A stretch of 64,000 nucleotides of DNA, taken from NCBI GenBank assembly GCA_963662155.1, contig OY759271.1, forward strand, positions 36,087,027 to 36,151,026, written 5' to 3'. The stretch is from Lamellibrachia columna (taxonomy: Eukaryota > Annelida > Polychaeta > Sabellida > Siboglinidae). Shown piece after piece: positions 1 to 12,558 of this stretch; position 1 is the first letter of the stretch; every line of letters starts with the position of its first letter. The notes beneath the pieces are model-generated. The model was not told the DNA's origin. It made no database searches and saw only the letters and a program-made list of their open reading frames with translations. Position numbers and translations under genes: made by a program.

Positions 1-154
<154 letters not shown>

Positions 155-196
155 TATGTGTATGTGTGTGCGTGTGTGCACGTGTGTGTGTGCCTA

Positions 197-774
197 CGTT
201 CCTGTAATTATCTTCCTCGATGGCGAGGCGAGGCTGGGTTGTCAAAACCGATTATCTGGTTGAAATTAGAGGAACACTTATAGTTTCTACGTACAACATT
301 CAGGCGATAATCATTGCTCCCTTTTGTACTGAATGTCTCATTCTTAGAGCTAGAGCTCTCATTCCCGGCTGTGTTGCCAGCCCACAACCACGTGTTATCA
401 TTTTCACAATATGTTCTGTCGCTATGTGTGATGACGGAACACAGTATGAAGAGAGTGACATTGTTTTTGTTTTGTTATCATGAACAACAACACTGTTTGT
501 AGCATTATCACAATCATTATATAATTTTTTCCATTTAGTGATCGTCATGTGTGAGAATGAGTATTTCCATACTTCAGATTATGACCTAATCAAGCCCGAC
601 AACTCTTTAAGATCAACTTCAGTAATGTCAATTAGGCCCTATTGTTAATTTGCTAGTAAACGACGTACTGCATTACTGTGTTACATTACGAGGTTTTAAC
701 ATGTTTTAAGTTTGGGCAGATAACCCCACGGCAAAGACACGGCGACGACGCTCCGCCATTTTAAACAGTCAGCG
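197..774. other. Unannotated sequence
   Basis: Short overlapping reading frames occur on both strands, but none has a recognisable motif, splice context or compositional support. I see no gene here. Confidence 0.5.
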
Positions 775-2085
775 CTTGGAAGGCACTCAGACAGAACATT
801 CCACCAGTCAGCACATGGAAGGCACTCTGACAGAACATTCCACCAGTCAGCACATGGAAGGCACTCCAACAGAACATTCCAATAGTTAGCACAAGGAAGA
901 CACTCCGACAGAACATTCCAATAGTCAGCACACGGAAGGCATTCCGACAGAACATTTCAACAGTCAGCACATGGAAGGCACTTCGACAGAACATTCCACC
1001 AGTCAGCACATGGAAGGCACGCCGACAGAACATTCCACCAGTCAGCACATGGAAGGCACTCCGACAGAACATTCCACCAGTCAGCACATGGAAGGCACTC
1101 CGACAGAACATTCCACCAGTCAGCACATGGAAGGCACTCTGACAGAACATTCCAACAGTCAGCACATGGAAGGCACTCCGACAGAACATTCCAACAGTCA
1201 GCACATGGAAGACACTGCGACAGAACATTCCAATAGTTAGCACAAGGAGACACTCCGACAGAACATTCCAACAGTCAGCACACGGAAGGCACTCCGACAG
1301 AACATTCCAACAGTCAGCACATGGAAGGCACTCCTACATAACATTCCAACAGTCAGCACATGGAAGGCACTCCGACAGAACATTCCAACAGTCAGCACAT
1401 GGAAGGCACTTCGACAGAACATTCCACCAGTCAGCACATGGAAGGCACGCCGACAGAACATTCCACCAGTCAGCACATGGAAGGCACTCCGACAGAACAT
1501 TCCACCAGTCAGCACATGGAAGGCACTCCGACAGAACATTCCACCAGTCAGCACATGGAAGGCACTCTGACAGAACATTCCAACAGTCAGCACATGGAAG
1601 GCACTCCGACAGAACATTCCAACAGTCAGCACATGGAAGACACTGCGACAGAACATTCCAATAGTTAGCACAAGAAGACACTCCGACAGAACATTCCAAC
1701 AGTAAGCACACGGAAGGCACTCCGACAGAACATTCCAACAGTCAGCACATGGAAGGCACTCCGACATAACATTCCAACAGTCAGCACATGGAAGGCACTC
1801 CGACAGAACATTCCAACAGTCAGCACATGGAAGGCACTCCGACAGAACATTTCAACAGTCAGCGCATGAGAGGCACCCCGACAGAACATTCCAACAGTCA
1901 GCACATGGAAGGCACTCCGACAGAACATTCCAACAGTTAGCACACGGAAGGCACTCCGACAGAACATTTCAACAGTCAGCGCATGAGAGGCACTCCGACA
2001 GAACATTCCAACAGTCAGCACATGGAAGGCACTCCGACAGAACATTTCAACAGTCATCGCATGAGAGGCACTCCGACAGAACATT
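775..2085. repeat. 39-bp minisatellite with higher-order structure
   Basis: About 33 tandem copies of a 39-bp unit containing AGTCAGCACATGGAAGG and GACAGAACATTCCA. Because 39 is a multiple of three, several frames stay open on both strands, which explains the long cysteine-rich or histidine-rich open frames; none looks like a gene. Variant units recur in the same order at a distance of 428 bases (the block starting at 971 is repeated from 1399), equal to 11 units minus one deleted base. Near the right end (1860-2085) a 3-unit (117-base) period with a CGCATGAGAGG variant appears. Confidence 0.95.
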
Positions 2086-3029
2086 CGAGTAAGAGAATTA
2101 CGAGTCAAGAGCGAATACTTCATTCATCATATTTACGAACACAAGTAACGCGTAGTTTGTTTTTTTATTCCACTAAGACTTTATGAACGTATCGTGCCGT
2201 TATTATAATGATTTGTCACAACCAATATATTCGGTTTTAAAGACGTTGTTGTTGCACATAATTAGAACGAATCACGCGCGTCACGCATTCATAAAGACAA
2301 CCTCGCGCACCGGAAGTGCCATTCAAGATCGGAATGCATTACAATATTAACAGTAAGAATTTATTGAACTATTAAACACGTACTTAATTGACATCGCAAC
2401 AGTTGGGCATATACCCGCCAAAATTATAATGTGTTTTTTTCGTAATTCATAATTAATTTAAAACAGACACTTTTTAACGCAACAGTTATTACAATGCATT
2501 GAAACTGTAGTTGTAATAATGGCTTTGATTATGGAAAGGTAATTGACCGGTTTTTCCTTTGAGTTTGCTCATGCATTCCACGCTTTCTAACCTGTGCTTC
2601 GTTTACTGAAGATTTGTCAAAGAGGGCAAATAAACGATTTTCAACATCAAAGAGTAACAAACACTACGTTTCTAACTCAGATGTGTTTATTCTGACCTGA
2701 ATATAACAGTTATTTTGTATACATGACCAAATCCATAGCTATTCACTGATAGAATATCTTCTCACTGCACATTTCGTTCTAGTGCATTCACTGACTGAGT
2801 ATTATTAGAATACGTCCTGGATGCCCTTTCCCCCAACCAACAGGTTGCATGTTGGCTTCTTAAAAACATCAACTCTCAGATAATTTACAGATCAATAGGC
2901 CTACTTTTACAAACGCACCTAGTTGACACTGCCCGTTCTTCATGGGAAGTTTTTTTTTACAACAAAGTGATAACATCATACAGACAAAAGCATGCTCTTA
3001 TATAGCTTTTTATCCGGCCCGTGACACTA
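2086..3029. other. Unannotated sequence
   Basis: AT-rich, with frequent stops in all frames. No gene, repeat or element recognised. Confidence 0.5.
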
Positions 3030-3300
3030 CTAAAACGCCTTACACTTCGCTTCCTGAAAGACATGTTTATTCACACATTAATTCTCCGGAAAGCATTCAA
3101 CAACGCTGCAATTAATGCGTAACAGCTATTCGTTCACATAATTATTATGCCACAGTCTATGACCAAGTAATATAATCATTTATATAGCTGAATGAACTGG
3201 TGTAACGTAGTCGAAGCTGGACAGGCTTCGAACGTCAGGAACGGGTCCTCACGATTGAGAGTGCGACATTTTAATCACTAAGCAACCGCGTTGATATTTT
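3030..3300 (-). mobile_element. tRNA-derived SINE (copy 1)
   Basis: Read on the minus strand, the head near 3295-3220 looks like a decayed tRNA: a GCTTAGTGATTA box-A-like stretch, a CTCTCAATCGTGAGG arm and a GTTCGAA box-B-like core. The body runs down to the TTACACTTC-containing end near 3035. The same architecture and body sequence recur at 17140-17480 in the same orientation, which supports a dispersed family. Ends are approximate. Confidence 0.5.
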
Positions 3301-4700
3301 TTTATGAACGCCATTTTCTGGGTCCTAAGAATCGTCAGGTTCCACCTATTTGACTCAAGCAAACTGTGTACTCAAACATCATCAAGTACTGCTTACGTAC
3401 TCGAATTCCAGTAGCAACTGTGTATGCTCATACCATACGTCTTATACAAGTAGCAACCTGATGGCTTATATCGGATATTTACCAATTCGACTGAATATTC
3501 GATTGGGTGGGCTTCTTGCGAGCATGAACCGCCACATGGTTGAATGCACGCACATGCATACTAATTAGTTGCATATTAATTAGTTGTTATTTCCCCTGTA
3601 ATATTATCTCCATTTATACGCCGCTTTATTTTCAGTCCACGTTCCTCGTTAATAGCCACTTAAAAACCGTGCATTAATCAGGAAATTGTCTTCCTTCGTG
3701 ATGCAGTTTATTTTCATAGTTTTGTCAACAAAGCATGACACCTTAATGGAAACATTAATTTTCGAGTGACGTTTAGCCAATTTTACTTGATCGAATAGAT
3801 GTGTGTGCGCACCGCTTGAGCAAGTGCAGCCGTTCTTTTTAGATAGGAGCAGTTACCGTTTCGTGACACGCATATCGGCCAGGCAAGCCGGAGAGTAGCT
3901 ATTAAACAGAGACAAGCGTATACATCCAACACATGTAGTCTCTCTGATACACCGTCGTTCCACGTGGGGTAATACATTCATAACTGGGCTCACCAGCAAT
4001 CAAGGACGGTGTCGGAATAAATTGTTCCATGCTTCATCGATTTTGTGATTTCACATTCCATGAACGTTTATGCATTCTGGAACGTAATGTTTCGTTTCTA
4101 CTTGAATCAACGTTATAGTTGTAAGCGAGGCACTCGATCAGTGTATCTCGTTTCCACGCAACGAATGCGAGCATTCATGAGGTGAAGTCACGGACACAAT
4201 CAGGCGTAGCTATTTTGTGGGTCGAGTGATGGCGGTTTCATCGATTAGCCTATTGTTCCGAGCCGATAGGCGGAGCAAAGCAGACGATGGATCAGGCGCC
4301 ACTTTGGTGCTGCGATTGTCAGTCAGCGTGGAAGGAGCAACGGGTCATTTTATATGTGAGGCGGTATCTTGTTCACGCTCAAACAGACAAAGGCCGTGAC
4401 AGCAGAGCAGAGGAAGAACAATAGAAAGATCAAAAGGTGGATAGTTGAGGAGGAAGACACTGGCAAGCGAAGCGGCAGCGGTGTCAACATGCTCGTCACT
4501 TCTCTCTGTGTCAATCTTCCAACACTGTTGTGGCACCTGCAACAGTAGCAACTCAAGAGTAGATTGCTAAAAGATAGATGTGAGAATCGACGGTGAAGGC
4601 GATACACAACGAGATATGGATGTCTTCAGAACAGCGCTGTGGATCGCTTTCGACGTAGCCCTGCATGGCGATACGACAGGTGAGTGACAGTCTAGCCAAC
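3301..4700. other. Unannotated sequence
   Basis: Only short, unconvincing reading frames on either strand. No homology or repeat structure recognised. Confidence 0.5.
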
Positions 4701-4766
4701 ACACGTGCACACCGCACATGCGATCACGCACGCACACACCACTCACACTCTGTGCATACACACTGC

Positions 4767-5039
4767 ACCGACCGACCGACCGACCGACCGACCGACCGAC
4801 CGACCGACCGACCGACCGACCGACCGACCGACCGACCGACCGACCGACCGACCGACCGACCGACCGACCGACCGACCGACCGACCGACCGACCGACCGAC
4901 CGAACGACCGAACGACCGAACGACCGAACGCCGAACGACCGAACGCCGAACGACCGAACGACCGAACGACCGAACGACCGAACGACCGAACGACCGAACG
5001 ACCGAACCACCCACGTACCCACCCACTCACCCACCCGCC
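4767..5039. repeat. (ACCG)n and (CGAACGAC)n array
   Basis: About 34 perfect ACCG tetramers (4767-4902) pass into an 8-base CGAACGAC register (to about 5006) and then an ACCC-rich tail. Open frames of PTDR or RSVG repeats are artefacts of the tetramer. The same motif occurs in the opposite orientation at 15389-15953. An RT coding fragment starts directly after the array. Confidence 0.97.
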
Positions 5040-5045
5040 AAATCT

Positions 5046-5180
5046 ACTAATGGAAACGGTAAAAAAAATTAGCATACCACTTGCAAGAGGGTCATTAAAA
5101 GAGGTAGTGGTTCCTTTTACACGGAAAGGAGCAAACATCATACCATTTATTAAAAAAAGGTTCGAGAAATAAGTAACCAA
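5046..5180 (+). mobile_element. Non-LTR reverse transcriptase fragment
   Basis: About 40 codons read as the early RT segment ISIPLARGSLKEVVVPFTRK followed by GANIIPFIKKRFEK. This is the conserved stretch just before the RT fingers of jockey/CR1-type elements. The copy on the minus strand at 55.5 kb has the equivalent ISTPLAKLFNLSLEEGIVPS. It stops at 5171 and is truncated on both sides; the (ACCG)n array replaces what should precede it. Confidence 0.7.
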
Positions 5181-5189
5181 TCAATCAGT

Positions 5190-7741
5190 CAATCAGTAAT
5201 TTTATTTCCAAAAACCAACGGTACAAATTCCATTATAACAAAATACAACACCATTTGCAACATGTAAAAAATAAAATAAACAATAGAGTGTTGGTGGAAA
5301 GTGTGATACTTATCTATAGTTCACCCCAACCAGTATACGTGTAGTTATGCATGATGCAAATATAATATCTTACAATAAATATAAATTACAAATCCATAAC
5401 TCATAATTAATGCATACGGTGCCTACAATATATAATCTTTGATTATAATTATTTACATCTTTTAGACCTAACACACAGGAAGAAGATGTAAGTTATAAGT
5501 GTTTTAAATGTTTATATGCTTCTGCAGCTAGTGAAGTTTTCATGCAACGAATGCCACAGTTTTACTCCACAAACAGAAATGCACATCGATGTTACGTTGG
5601 TGCGCACACGATCACTTCTGAAGGCATCTTTCTGTCGAGTAACATGTGCTGAAATATACAGTTTAAACATGTTTTGCAAAATATTCGGTAGTGCATTGTG
5701 ATATGCCTTATACATAATAATCGCTGTCTTAAATTTATCTAGGTCTACAAATGTCAAAATGCCCAGTTGTTTAAGGAGGGTGCTGGTATGCTCCAAACGT
5801 TTTTGCCACAAACTAGACGAACTGTTCGTTTCTACAGTACTGTAATGCACCTAATGTTTGTAACATAGATGTTGCCCCATGTGGTTATGCATTCCTTATT
5901 TATGCACACATTAATGTCAACATTTGGCGGAAGGTTCCCGAATAATATATAATTGGTTTTTAACAAATTCAGTGATAATTTGTTTAGAGCAAATCAGATG
6001 CACAATTAGACAAGTTCTCTATTTAACATATCTCGTATTTCTAATAGATTGTTACCGGCACAAAATATATTCGTATCATCTGCCAAAAAATATGAATTTT
6101 ACTCATTTTGATACGTTGTAGATATCATTAACATAGAGGACAAATAATCTTGGACCTAAAATAGACCCCTGCGGAATTCCACACGTGCCATCTAATAGCT
6201 TCGAGACACACACGTCAATATTTTTCTTCCTGTTCGAAAGGTTGCTTTTAATCCAATCATTTGCTACTCCGTGCACACCGTAATAACTCAACTGTTTTAT
6301 AAGTATTCCATGGTATACTGTATCAAAAGCTTTTCTTAGATCAATAAATTCATGATTTTTATTTCCTTAGCATTTTATATTTCCTCTATCAATTCCATTA
6401 CTGCGTGTGACGGACATATTTGTACGGAATCTGTACTGATTCGAATTATGTAAGTTATTGGCGTTTACAAAGCTGTCTGTTCTGGCAAGGAAAATTGTGT
6501 CCAACACTTTTGAGAATTGCGGCAAGACAGAAATTGGCCGGTCGGTTTTCGCACCGCTTTTAAACAATGGCAATTTTCAGTCTTGATGGGAACACATCAG
6601 CTCTAAGCGAAGTATTACATATGTGCGTGAGAGTTTTGCAGATGACCTTTGCGACAATATCCGTACTTATGTCTTCAAAGTCTGAAGATTTATTTTTTGT
6701 ACACGCTTTCACTTTAGCTATAACCTCTTACCCATTCCTTTTGTAAACCAGGTTTTTCTTACATGTTTGCTTAATCATGACCTTCTCAACAGGGCAATGA
6801 TGGTTGTACAATGTACTAAATCTGCTGACAAAGTTGGTACACGCCAGGATTATATCATCAGTTTGTAACACATTATCGCACTTTTCTTGCCTCAAACTTT
6901 CAATAAGCAAAAATACCTTATCATCTTTTACGTTTCTTGCATATTTAAATGTGTCACATTTCTGTTTGTCTATTTCATAATTACAAAAAGTTAATGTCGG
7001 CAAATGATCACTAATGTCATTGATTAATAACCCAGTTCTAACAAAGTAATTCGTTTGATTAGCAAATATATTATCTATCAAAGTACACGAGTTTGTGGTA
7101 ATTCGACTCGGTCTGTCCATTAACGGATGCAAACCTAAACCATACATACAGTCTAAAAAAGGCTTTGTCCCACTGTGTGTGTCATGTTTTAGGAGATCGA
7201 CATTAAAATCACCACATACAAAGGCATAAACAAACTGTTCTATGCTCTCACAAAATAGGTCTATGTCTAACCCCGGTGTTTCGTAGACACAATTCACAAT
7301 TATATTTCTGTGTTTTTTTCATGTCCAATTCAACAGTGACACACTCAAATATATGCTTTATCACCTTGGATTGTACTGCTCGAAGTGTGTAAGTGAATCT
7401 TTGATTAACATATAATGCCACACCCCTCCATTTCTGTTATATCTTACAATGTGAAAAAAATTCATATCCATTTAGTGAATAATCATCAGTTGTTCTTGAA
7501 TCAGCCCAGGTCTCTGAAATAGCTGTAATGTCAAACTATAGCTTAAGGTCATCAAAGAAATCCTTAATCTTTTTTGAAATTTCTTATTCAAACCTCGAGC
7601 ATTAAAATGTATAAACGATAGGTCACTTTCTCATTTGGCATTACATATAAATTGTTGATCACTGTAATATCTTGAATTGGTTGGTATATTGTTATAAAAT
7701 TGATTGTCTGGATCTATATTATGCATAATGTCACTCGGTCT

Positions 7742-7788
<47 letters not shown>

Positions 7789-7985
7789 GTTCATGCGGTT
7801 GAAAAGTATTATCGGAACATGTGTGATGCACTGCGTGTAAGTCTGAAGCGATGTTAAATGTACTGTTATCGGTTGTAGCATTACATTCTAAAAAGTCATA
7901 GAATTTCAGACCAGTGTGTTTAACATCAATGATTTGTAAATCATTAGAAAGTTTATTTTTAGAAGAAATCATTAAATGGGTAGAT
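5190..7985 (-). mobile_element. Decayed non-LTR retrotransposon (endonuclease plus RT)
   Basis: Read from 7985 downwards. 7972-7631 holds the region upstream of the endonuclease, with a poly-aspartate run from an (ATC)n tract at 7742-7788. The apurinic-type endonuclease follows, with GDFNVDLL, RPSRITTNSCTLIDNIFAN and SDHLP at about 7220-7000. RT motifs then appear: PLFKSG and RPISVLPQFSKVL (6570-6480), GIPQGSILGPRLFVLYVNDI (6180-6110), ADDTNIF (about 6080-6055), and the C-terminal YKAYHNALP region (5850-5500). Several frameshifts and stops make it inactive. The 3' end is probably the TGATTGAC-like tail near 5190. It belongs to the jockey/CR1 supergroup; the exact clade is not assignable by eye. 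Confidence 0.85.
7742..7788. repeat. (ATC)n microsatellite inside LINE
   Basis: About 15 ATC/CAT trinucleotides. On the minus strand they encode a poly-aspartate run within the decayed LINE frame, an expansion internal to the element. Confidence 0.95.
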
Positions 7986-8019
7986 TAGGGATCGCCAGTA
8001 GATACGATGTAGGTATACT

Positions 8020-9146
8020 GTTTTTTTCAGAAAGCTTTTGACAAAGTGTCACATCAAAGATTACTACTTAAATTAAAAGCCCATTGTGTCGAGGATTAAA
8101 AAACTGACAGAAGACAGCGCGTTATAGAAGATGGAGAGGTTTTAAACTGGAAATAAGTTTTGAGTGGGGTACCACAAGGACTAGTATTAAGATTTATGGT
8201 ATTCTTAATATATATTAATAACTTCGACGATAATATAACAAGAAAGGTACTGAAATTTTTTTTTAAAAGGTTACACACGATGGAAAAAACAACATTTACA
8301 AAACGATCTAGTCACATTAGTGAAATGATCTGTAAAAGGACAAGTTATTCAATTTAGGTAAATCTAAATGCCTGCACACATGACACGAAAATTATATTAT
8401 TTATAAATTATAAAATGGGACGTCCTGCTTTAGGTACTACCATAAAAGAAAAATACTTAAAAGTAACAATATGAAAGTTTCAAAGTAGTGTTGATATGAA
8501 AGTTTCAAAGTAGTGTAGGATTGCAAAGTCAAAGGGTAATATAATTATTGGGTTGAATAGGAGAAATATAATTTATAAGGAAAATAAGTTATTTGTGCCT
8601 GTGTATAAAACAAAAATTAGACTTCATTTAGAATATTGTACATTAGTTTGCATACCATATGATATGAAGGATGTAGATACATTGGAACGAAAACAGAGGA
8701 GAGCAACTAAACTGATTCCACAACTGAGATATCTTAGGTATAAAAACCGCCTAAGAGAGTGTGGTTTAACAACCATAGAGACAAGGAGGTTAAGATGAGA
8801 TCAAATTGAAGTTTTTAAGATGTTCAATGGGTATGAAAATATTTATATAAACATTTTGTTCACTTAAAAATAACTTAAGTACACGAAGTAATACGAATGA
8901 AGGATAAGTGTAGAGTGGATATCAGAAAGTATTCATTCTCACAGAAGACACTAAATGAATGGAACAAATTATCTGCAGATTGTGTAAATGCTACTAGACT
9001 GAATATGTTTTAAAAACAAATTGACAAATATCTCAGAAGGGCATAAGTGGAATTTTTTTAACTCTCGATAAGCCAATTACTTGTTTGTCCACTTGCCATC
9101 TGTTTTTGTTTTGGATGGCAATTTTGTAAAAAAAATTCTTCTTCTT
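8020..9146 (+). mobile_element. Decayed non-LTR retrotransposon, CR1-like RT
   Basis: Frames joined across several shifts read as RT: a KAFDKVPHQRLL-like segment (8030-8075), LSGVPQGLVL (8160-8190), FLIYINNFDDNI (8205-8240), IRLHLEYCT (8610-8640), RRATKLIPQLRYL (8700-8735), ECGLTTIETRRLR (8757-8795) and the terminal FSQKTLNEWNKL (about 8938-8975). The same landmarks occur in the minus-strand copies at 54-55.8 kb and 60-61 kb, so all belong to one family. The 3' end is an ATTCTTCTTCTT tail at about 9146. The 5' end is truncated near 8020. Confidence 0.82.
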
Positions 9147-9230
9147 GTTTTCGCTGCAGCAAAACGCATGCGATTATATAAACGTGTGATGCGTTCATAA
9201 TAAGTTGTATTTTTCATTCTACAACGGCGA

Positions 9231-9326
9231 GCCGTGCTGATATCTAGCCGTGCTGATATCTAGCCGTGCTGATATCTAGCCGTGCTGATATCTAGCCGTG
9301 CTGATATCTAGCCGTGCTGATATCCA
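9231..9326. repeat. 16-bp tandem repeat, 6 copies
   Basis: Six near-perfect copies of GCCGTGCTGATATCTA. It lies just beyond the 3' end of the plus-strand LINE. Confidence 0.97.
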
Positions 9327-11690
9327 CTCGACGTTCACAAACGTGCTTAGCATAAGGATTCTCAGAACGAGGCAGCCGTTTGCTATCCAGCGGGATAATG
9401 CACGGTAATACAACTACTTTATTGATCTAGAGCATTTAGCGTGATATATATCTATCCAGGTAACACGACTAACTCATTCAAAGAATGAATCAGACGTTTG
9501 AATCATTTCTCAGAGCACGCGTGTTGTCGTAGACACACGATTAGTCGCAACGCTATGCGTGTTTTCTATGATTGTCCTGAGTTACATAATCTTCGTCTAA
9601 CATCCGGATATGTTCCTTCATACGGTACGAATATTCCACTTCTAAGCTTTGCTTCCGATTCAGGTCCGTCCCTCCAACTTCGTGTCTCTCGTCCCATACA
9701 CGGTATTGATATATTTCCAAAAAAGGGCATCACTACTTATTTCAAAGACTCTCAAACCATGCCACTTGGGTTTATCGATCCAAAAACGTATTTACACAAC
9801 TACCTCGCCTGAAAACAAAAAACTCCAACGATCACGTCCGCGGCTCACGTGTGGCCAGCGCTGCACCGCTCGTCGGGAAGCGTCATAGCAAGTCACGGGT
9901 GCGATCGTACGAGTAAAGAAAGCAGAGATTATCAATCAATGTAGGCCTATGAGGACGTGTTGTGTATGATCCGAAGAAGGGAGTTTGAACAGCAGTAGCC
10001 GCAGTAAAAATTCAATAAATAAAAACAATAGCACTTGTGTGTGGCAATGTCAAAGTTAGTTTTACAGTAGTCTGGTCACCTTTGGCATCAAATATAACGT
10101 TTGCACAACGTTCACTTGGCTACCATCGAGCGCCAGTTGACAAGTTTCCTCGTACTTTCTTCTTTGATCAATCTGAGAAACCCAGTCTAGCGACACCTCC
10201 ATGGGGTGATGTTTTTGGGCAAGATTGTTCACAATGTGATTCTCCGTGTTCAATGTTGTGCTCGTGACATAACGCAGTACCTGCTTTACATTAACCACAA
10301 ATAAGCATATATGCATGTCTTGAAGGCCGTGGCTTTGTGAAAGGACGTTCAAGTGGTGGCATTGATTACGACATTGTCATTGTAAAGTCTGAACTAATCT
10401 ATTCAGTGGCCCCGATTAACTCCTACCTCGCGTCATTTTACGCATACAATGATCCGTAAAACTACGTGATCTATCGATCACGTTTATTCTTCCACAGGTC
10501 ATCAACATGTCACATCACTCATAACGTCTCGAAGATTGCAACTAGCTTTGCACACTAAAACTGGACGACTATGCACGAGTCTTTCAACCCAGCTCTTTTG
10601 ATTGGTGCCATAAATCATCGCGGCTTCAAGAGCAAGAGTAAATCAATTGTAAGCTAGTACAAAGTAGTTACTTCTCGTAATGGTTTATTGAGTAGGCCGG
10701 AGTAGGATTTGGGGTTCATTCGAATTCTATTTGTGTCGAACACGACGCCGAACCCCCGACATTTGATCTTGTAAAAGAATCACTCATTATTAGGAGCCTA
10801 CGCAAAGCCTTTGTGGCTAAATCTATTTCCTGCTGTTTTGTTCAGATAGTAATTATCAGTCGGTCGTTCAGCTTGACGTTAGTAACACTACAACGCGTTG
10901 GTGTAAGCAACAAAGGGTTTTATCGAACCACCAATGGAAACATTAAACCGCAGTAGCGCAACCAGACAATACGTCGGCTTATCTTTTTGTTCACGTGCTG
11001 TTAGTAATGTTTTGTCCGGTAAACTAAATCCAGTCAGTTCCGATAATTCCGCCGTATTTAGAAGGATTACCGAATTATCCGATCAAGCAGGCTTAGAACT
11101 CCCTGTTGTGTAAGTTGTAACACGATACAGTCTGAACAGAAACGCTTTGCGCTCGGGTCACGTGCGCAACGCACACACGCACGCACGCACGCACACACGC
11201 ACGCGCGCACTCACGCACGCACGTGTACCAAGCGACTTAGACGTATTCATTGTCCATCTAATGTGTCTAAATGTGTGGTGTGAATGTACGTAATCAAGTG
11301 TGCACCACGACAATGCTGGCTATTTTCTAAACAAACGTAAATATAGTAGGCTAACATTAATTACGTTGGGCTTTAGACAACGTCATGTTTAAGACAACGT
11401 CCCATTCTTGAAGCAACCATTGTTGTTTATTTTGCACTCAATACGCGCCTCGTTCTCAGTCCTTAATCATCGTCAGATATGACGGGGTTTAGAAACATCC
11501 GAACTGCAACTATCCCAGTTCTAACGATAACGCCAACGCAATATTATTACGAGGAAACAATCACAAATTACAAAGGGAAGCATCAACGTGTTAGGGTTAT
11601 TTACGTGTGGATGATTTGTTTACGCATTGGACACACACCTCTATCGTAACTCCAATAGAATCATAATTCAACAGGTTTTGTAATGAATAA
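9327..11690. other. Unannotated stretch with short (ACGC)n
   Basis: No supported gene. Frames at 9498-9812 and 10037-10352 are short and show no motif. A (CACG)n-like microsatellite lies at 11165-11225. The region may contain the missing first exon and first intron of the membrane-protein gene whose later exons start at 12559, but I could not identify that exon. Confidence 0.45.
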
Positions 11691-12335
11691 TTAATAATGT
11701 TGTTTTTGCTCTCCTCTTTATCCTTGAAGTCCAGGGTGAGACTGGCACCGACGCCCGTTGTCGATTTGTGTTCCCATTCTTCTTCCATCCCCGATCACGT
11801 TTCACTGCTGTCTCCAACACCCTTCTCTACCCCAATCTATCCCTCGTTCTCCTTCTCAACTAACTTTAACCCACTTCCGCCAGATCTCTCTTCGCGCAAT
11901 CCTCCCATCTCAGTATCGGTCTTCCTCCTCTCCTTCTACCCTCCACTATGAGCGCATCTGCTCTCTTCGTCAACCGTCCCCTTCCGTTCATTCCACGTGT
12001 CCAGCCCACTTTAACCTGCTCATCACCAGCTTCCTTCTGAAACTCTCTTTCTTCGCTCGTCTGCGCTTCTCACTCCGCAATTCTTCTCACTCCGCAATTC
12101 TTCTCACTCCGCAATTCTTCTCACTCCGCAATTCTTCTCACTCCGCAATTCTTCTCACTCCGCAATTCTTCTCGCCCAGTTATTTTCGCAAACTTAGACA
12201 TCTTGTCTACTACATGTTTCCATTATTGACCAATATGCTATAATTCTCTGTAAAGCGCTGTGAGATGCATTGCGTGTGGCTTTATAAAAACACAAATTAT
12301 CATTACGGCTCAAAAGCGAATGCTGTAATAATATT
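11691..12335 (+). mobile_element. Dispersed pyrimidine-rich repeat with LINE-like tail
   Basis: A pyrimidine-rich stretch (TTGCTCTCCTCTTTATCC, later TCCTCCCATCTCAGT and CTTCTACCCTCCAC) recurs in the same orientation at 36299-36560. The downstream part has TCTGTAAAGCGCTGTGAG and TTTATAAAAACACAAATTAT, typical of 3' tails of CR1/L2-like elements and their SINEs. No coding sequence was recognised. I read it as a retroelement 3' region. Confidence 0.5.
12072..12173. repeat. 17-bp tandem repeat, 6 copies
   Basis: Six copies of ACTCCGCAATTCTTCTC inside the pyrimidine-rich dispersed repeat. They are absent from the related copy at 36.3 kb, so this is a local expansion. Confidence 0.95.
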
Positions 12336-12558
12336 TTAAAATAAAATAAAAAGACATTGTAGTCTTATGACATTTGTGGAACAGCACAATTTCGAAAATT
12401 CATCATTTGACATTAATCTTTTTGATCTCCCTGCACATTTATCAACCCAGTTAAAAGTCCCCCTGATTCCTCGTTGTATTGCACACAGTTGATTATTGAC
12501 CCTATTTAATTGGTTACGCGGTTTCTCTGCACCACTCAACTGTGATGCACTGTTCCAG

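Noticed and set aside
761..2186. Several open frames of 60-176 codons on both strands encoding Cys- or His-rich 13-residue repeats
   Set aside because: All lie in the 39-bp minisatellite; several frames are open because the unit length is a multiple of three. No flanking coding signal.
9498..9812. 104-codon open frame on the plus strand
   Set aside because: No recognisable motif, no splice or start context. Length is compatible with chance in this composition.
10062..10352. 96-codon open frame on the minus strand
   Set aside because: No motif, and overlapping open frames on the opposite strand are just as plausible.
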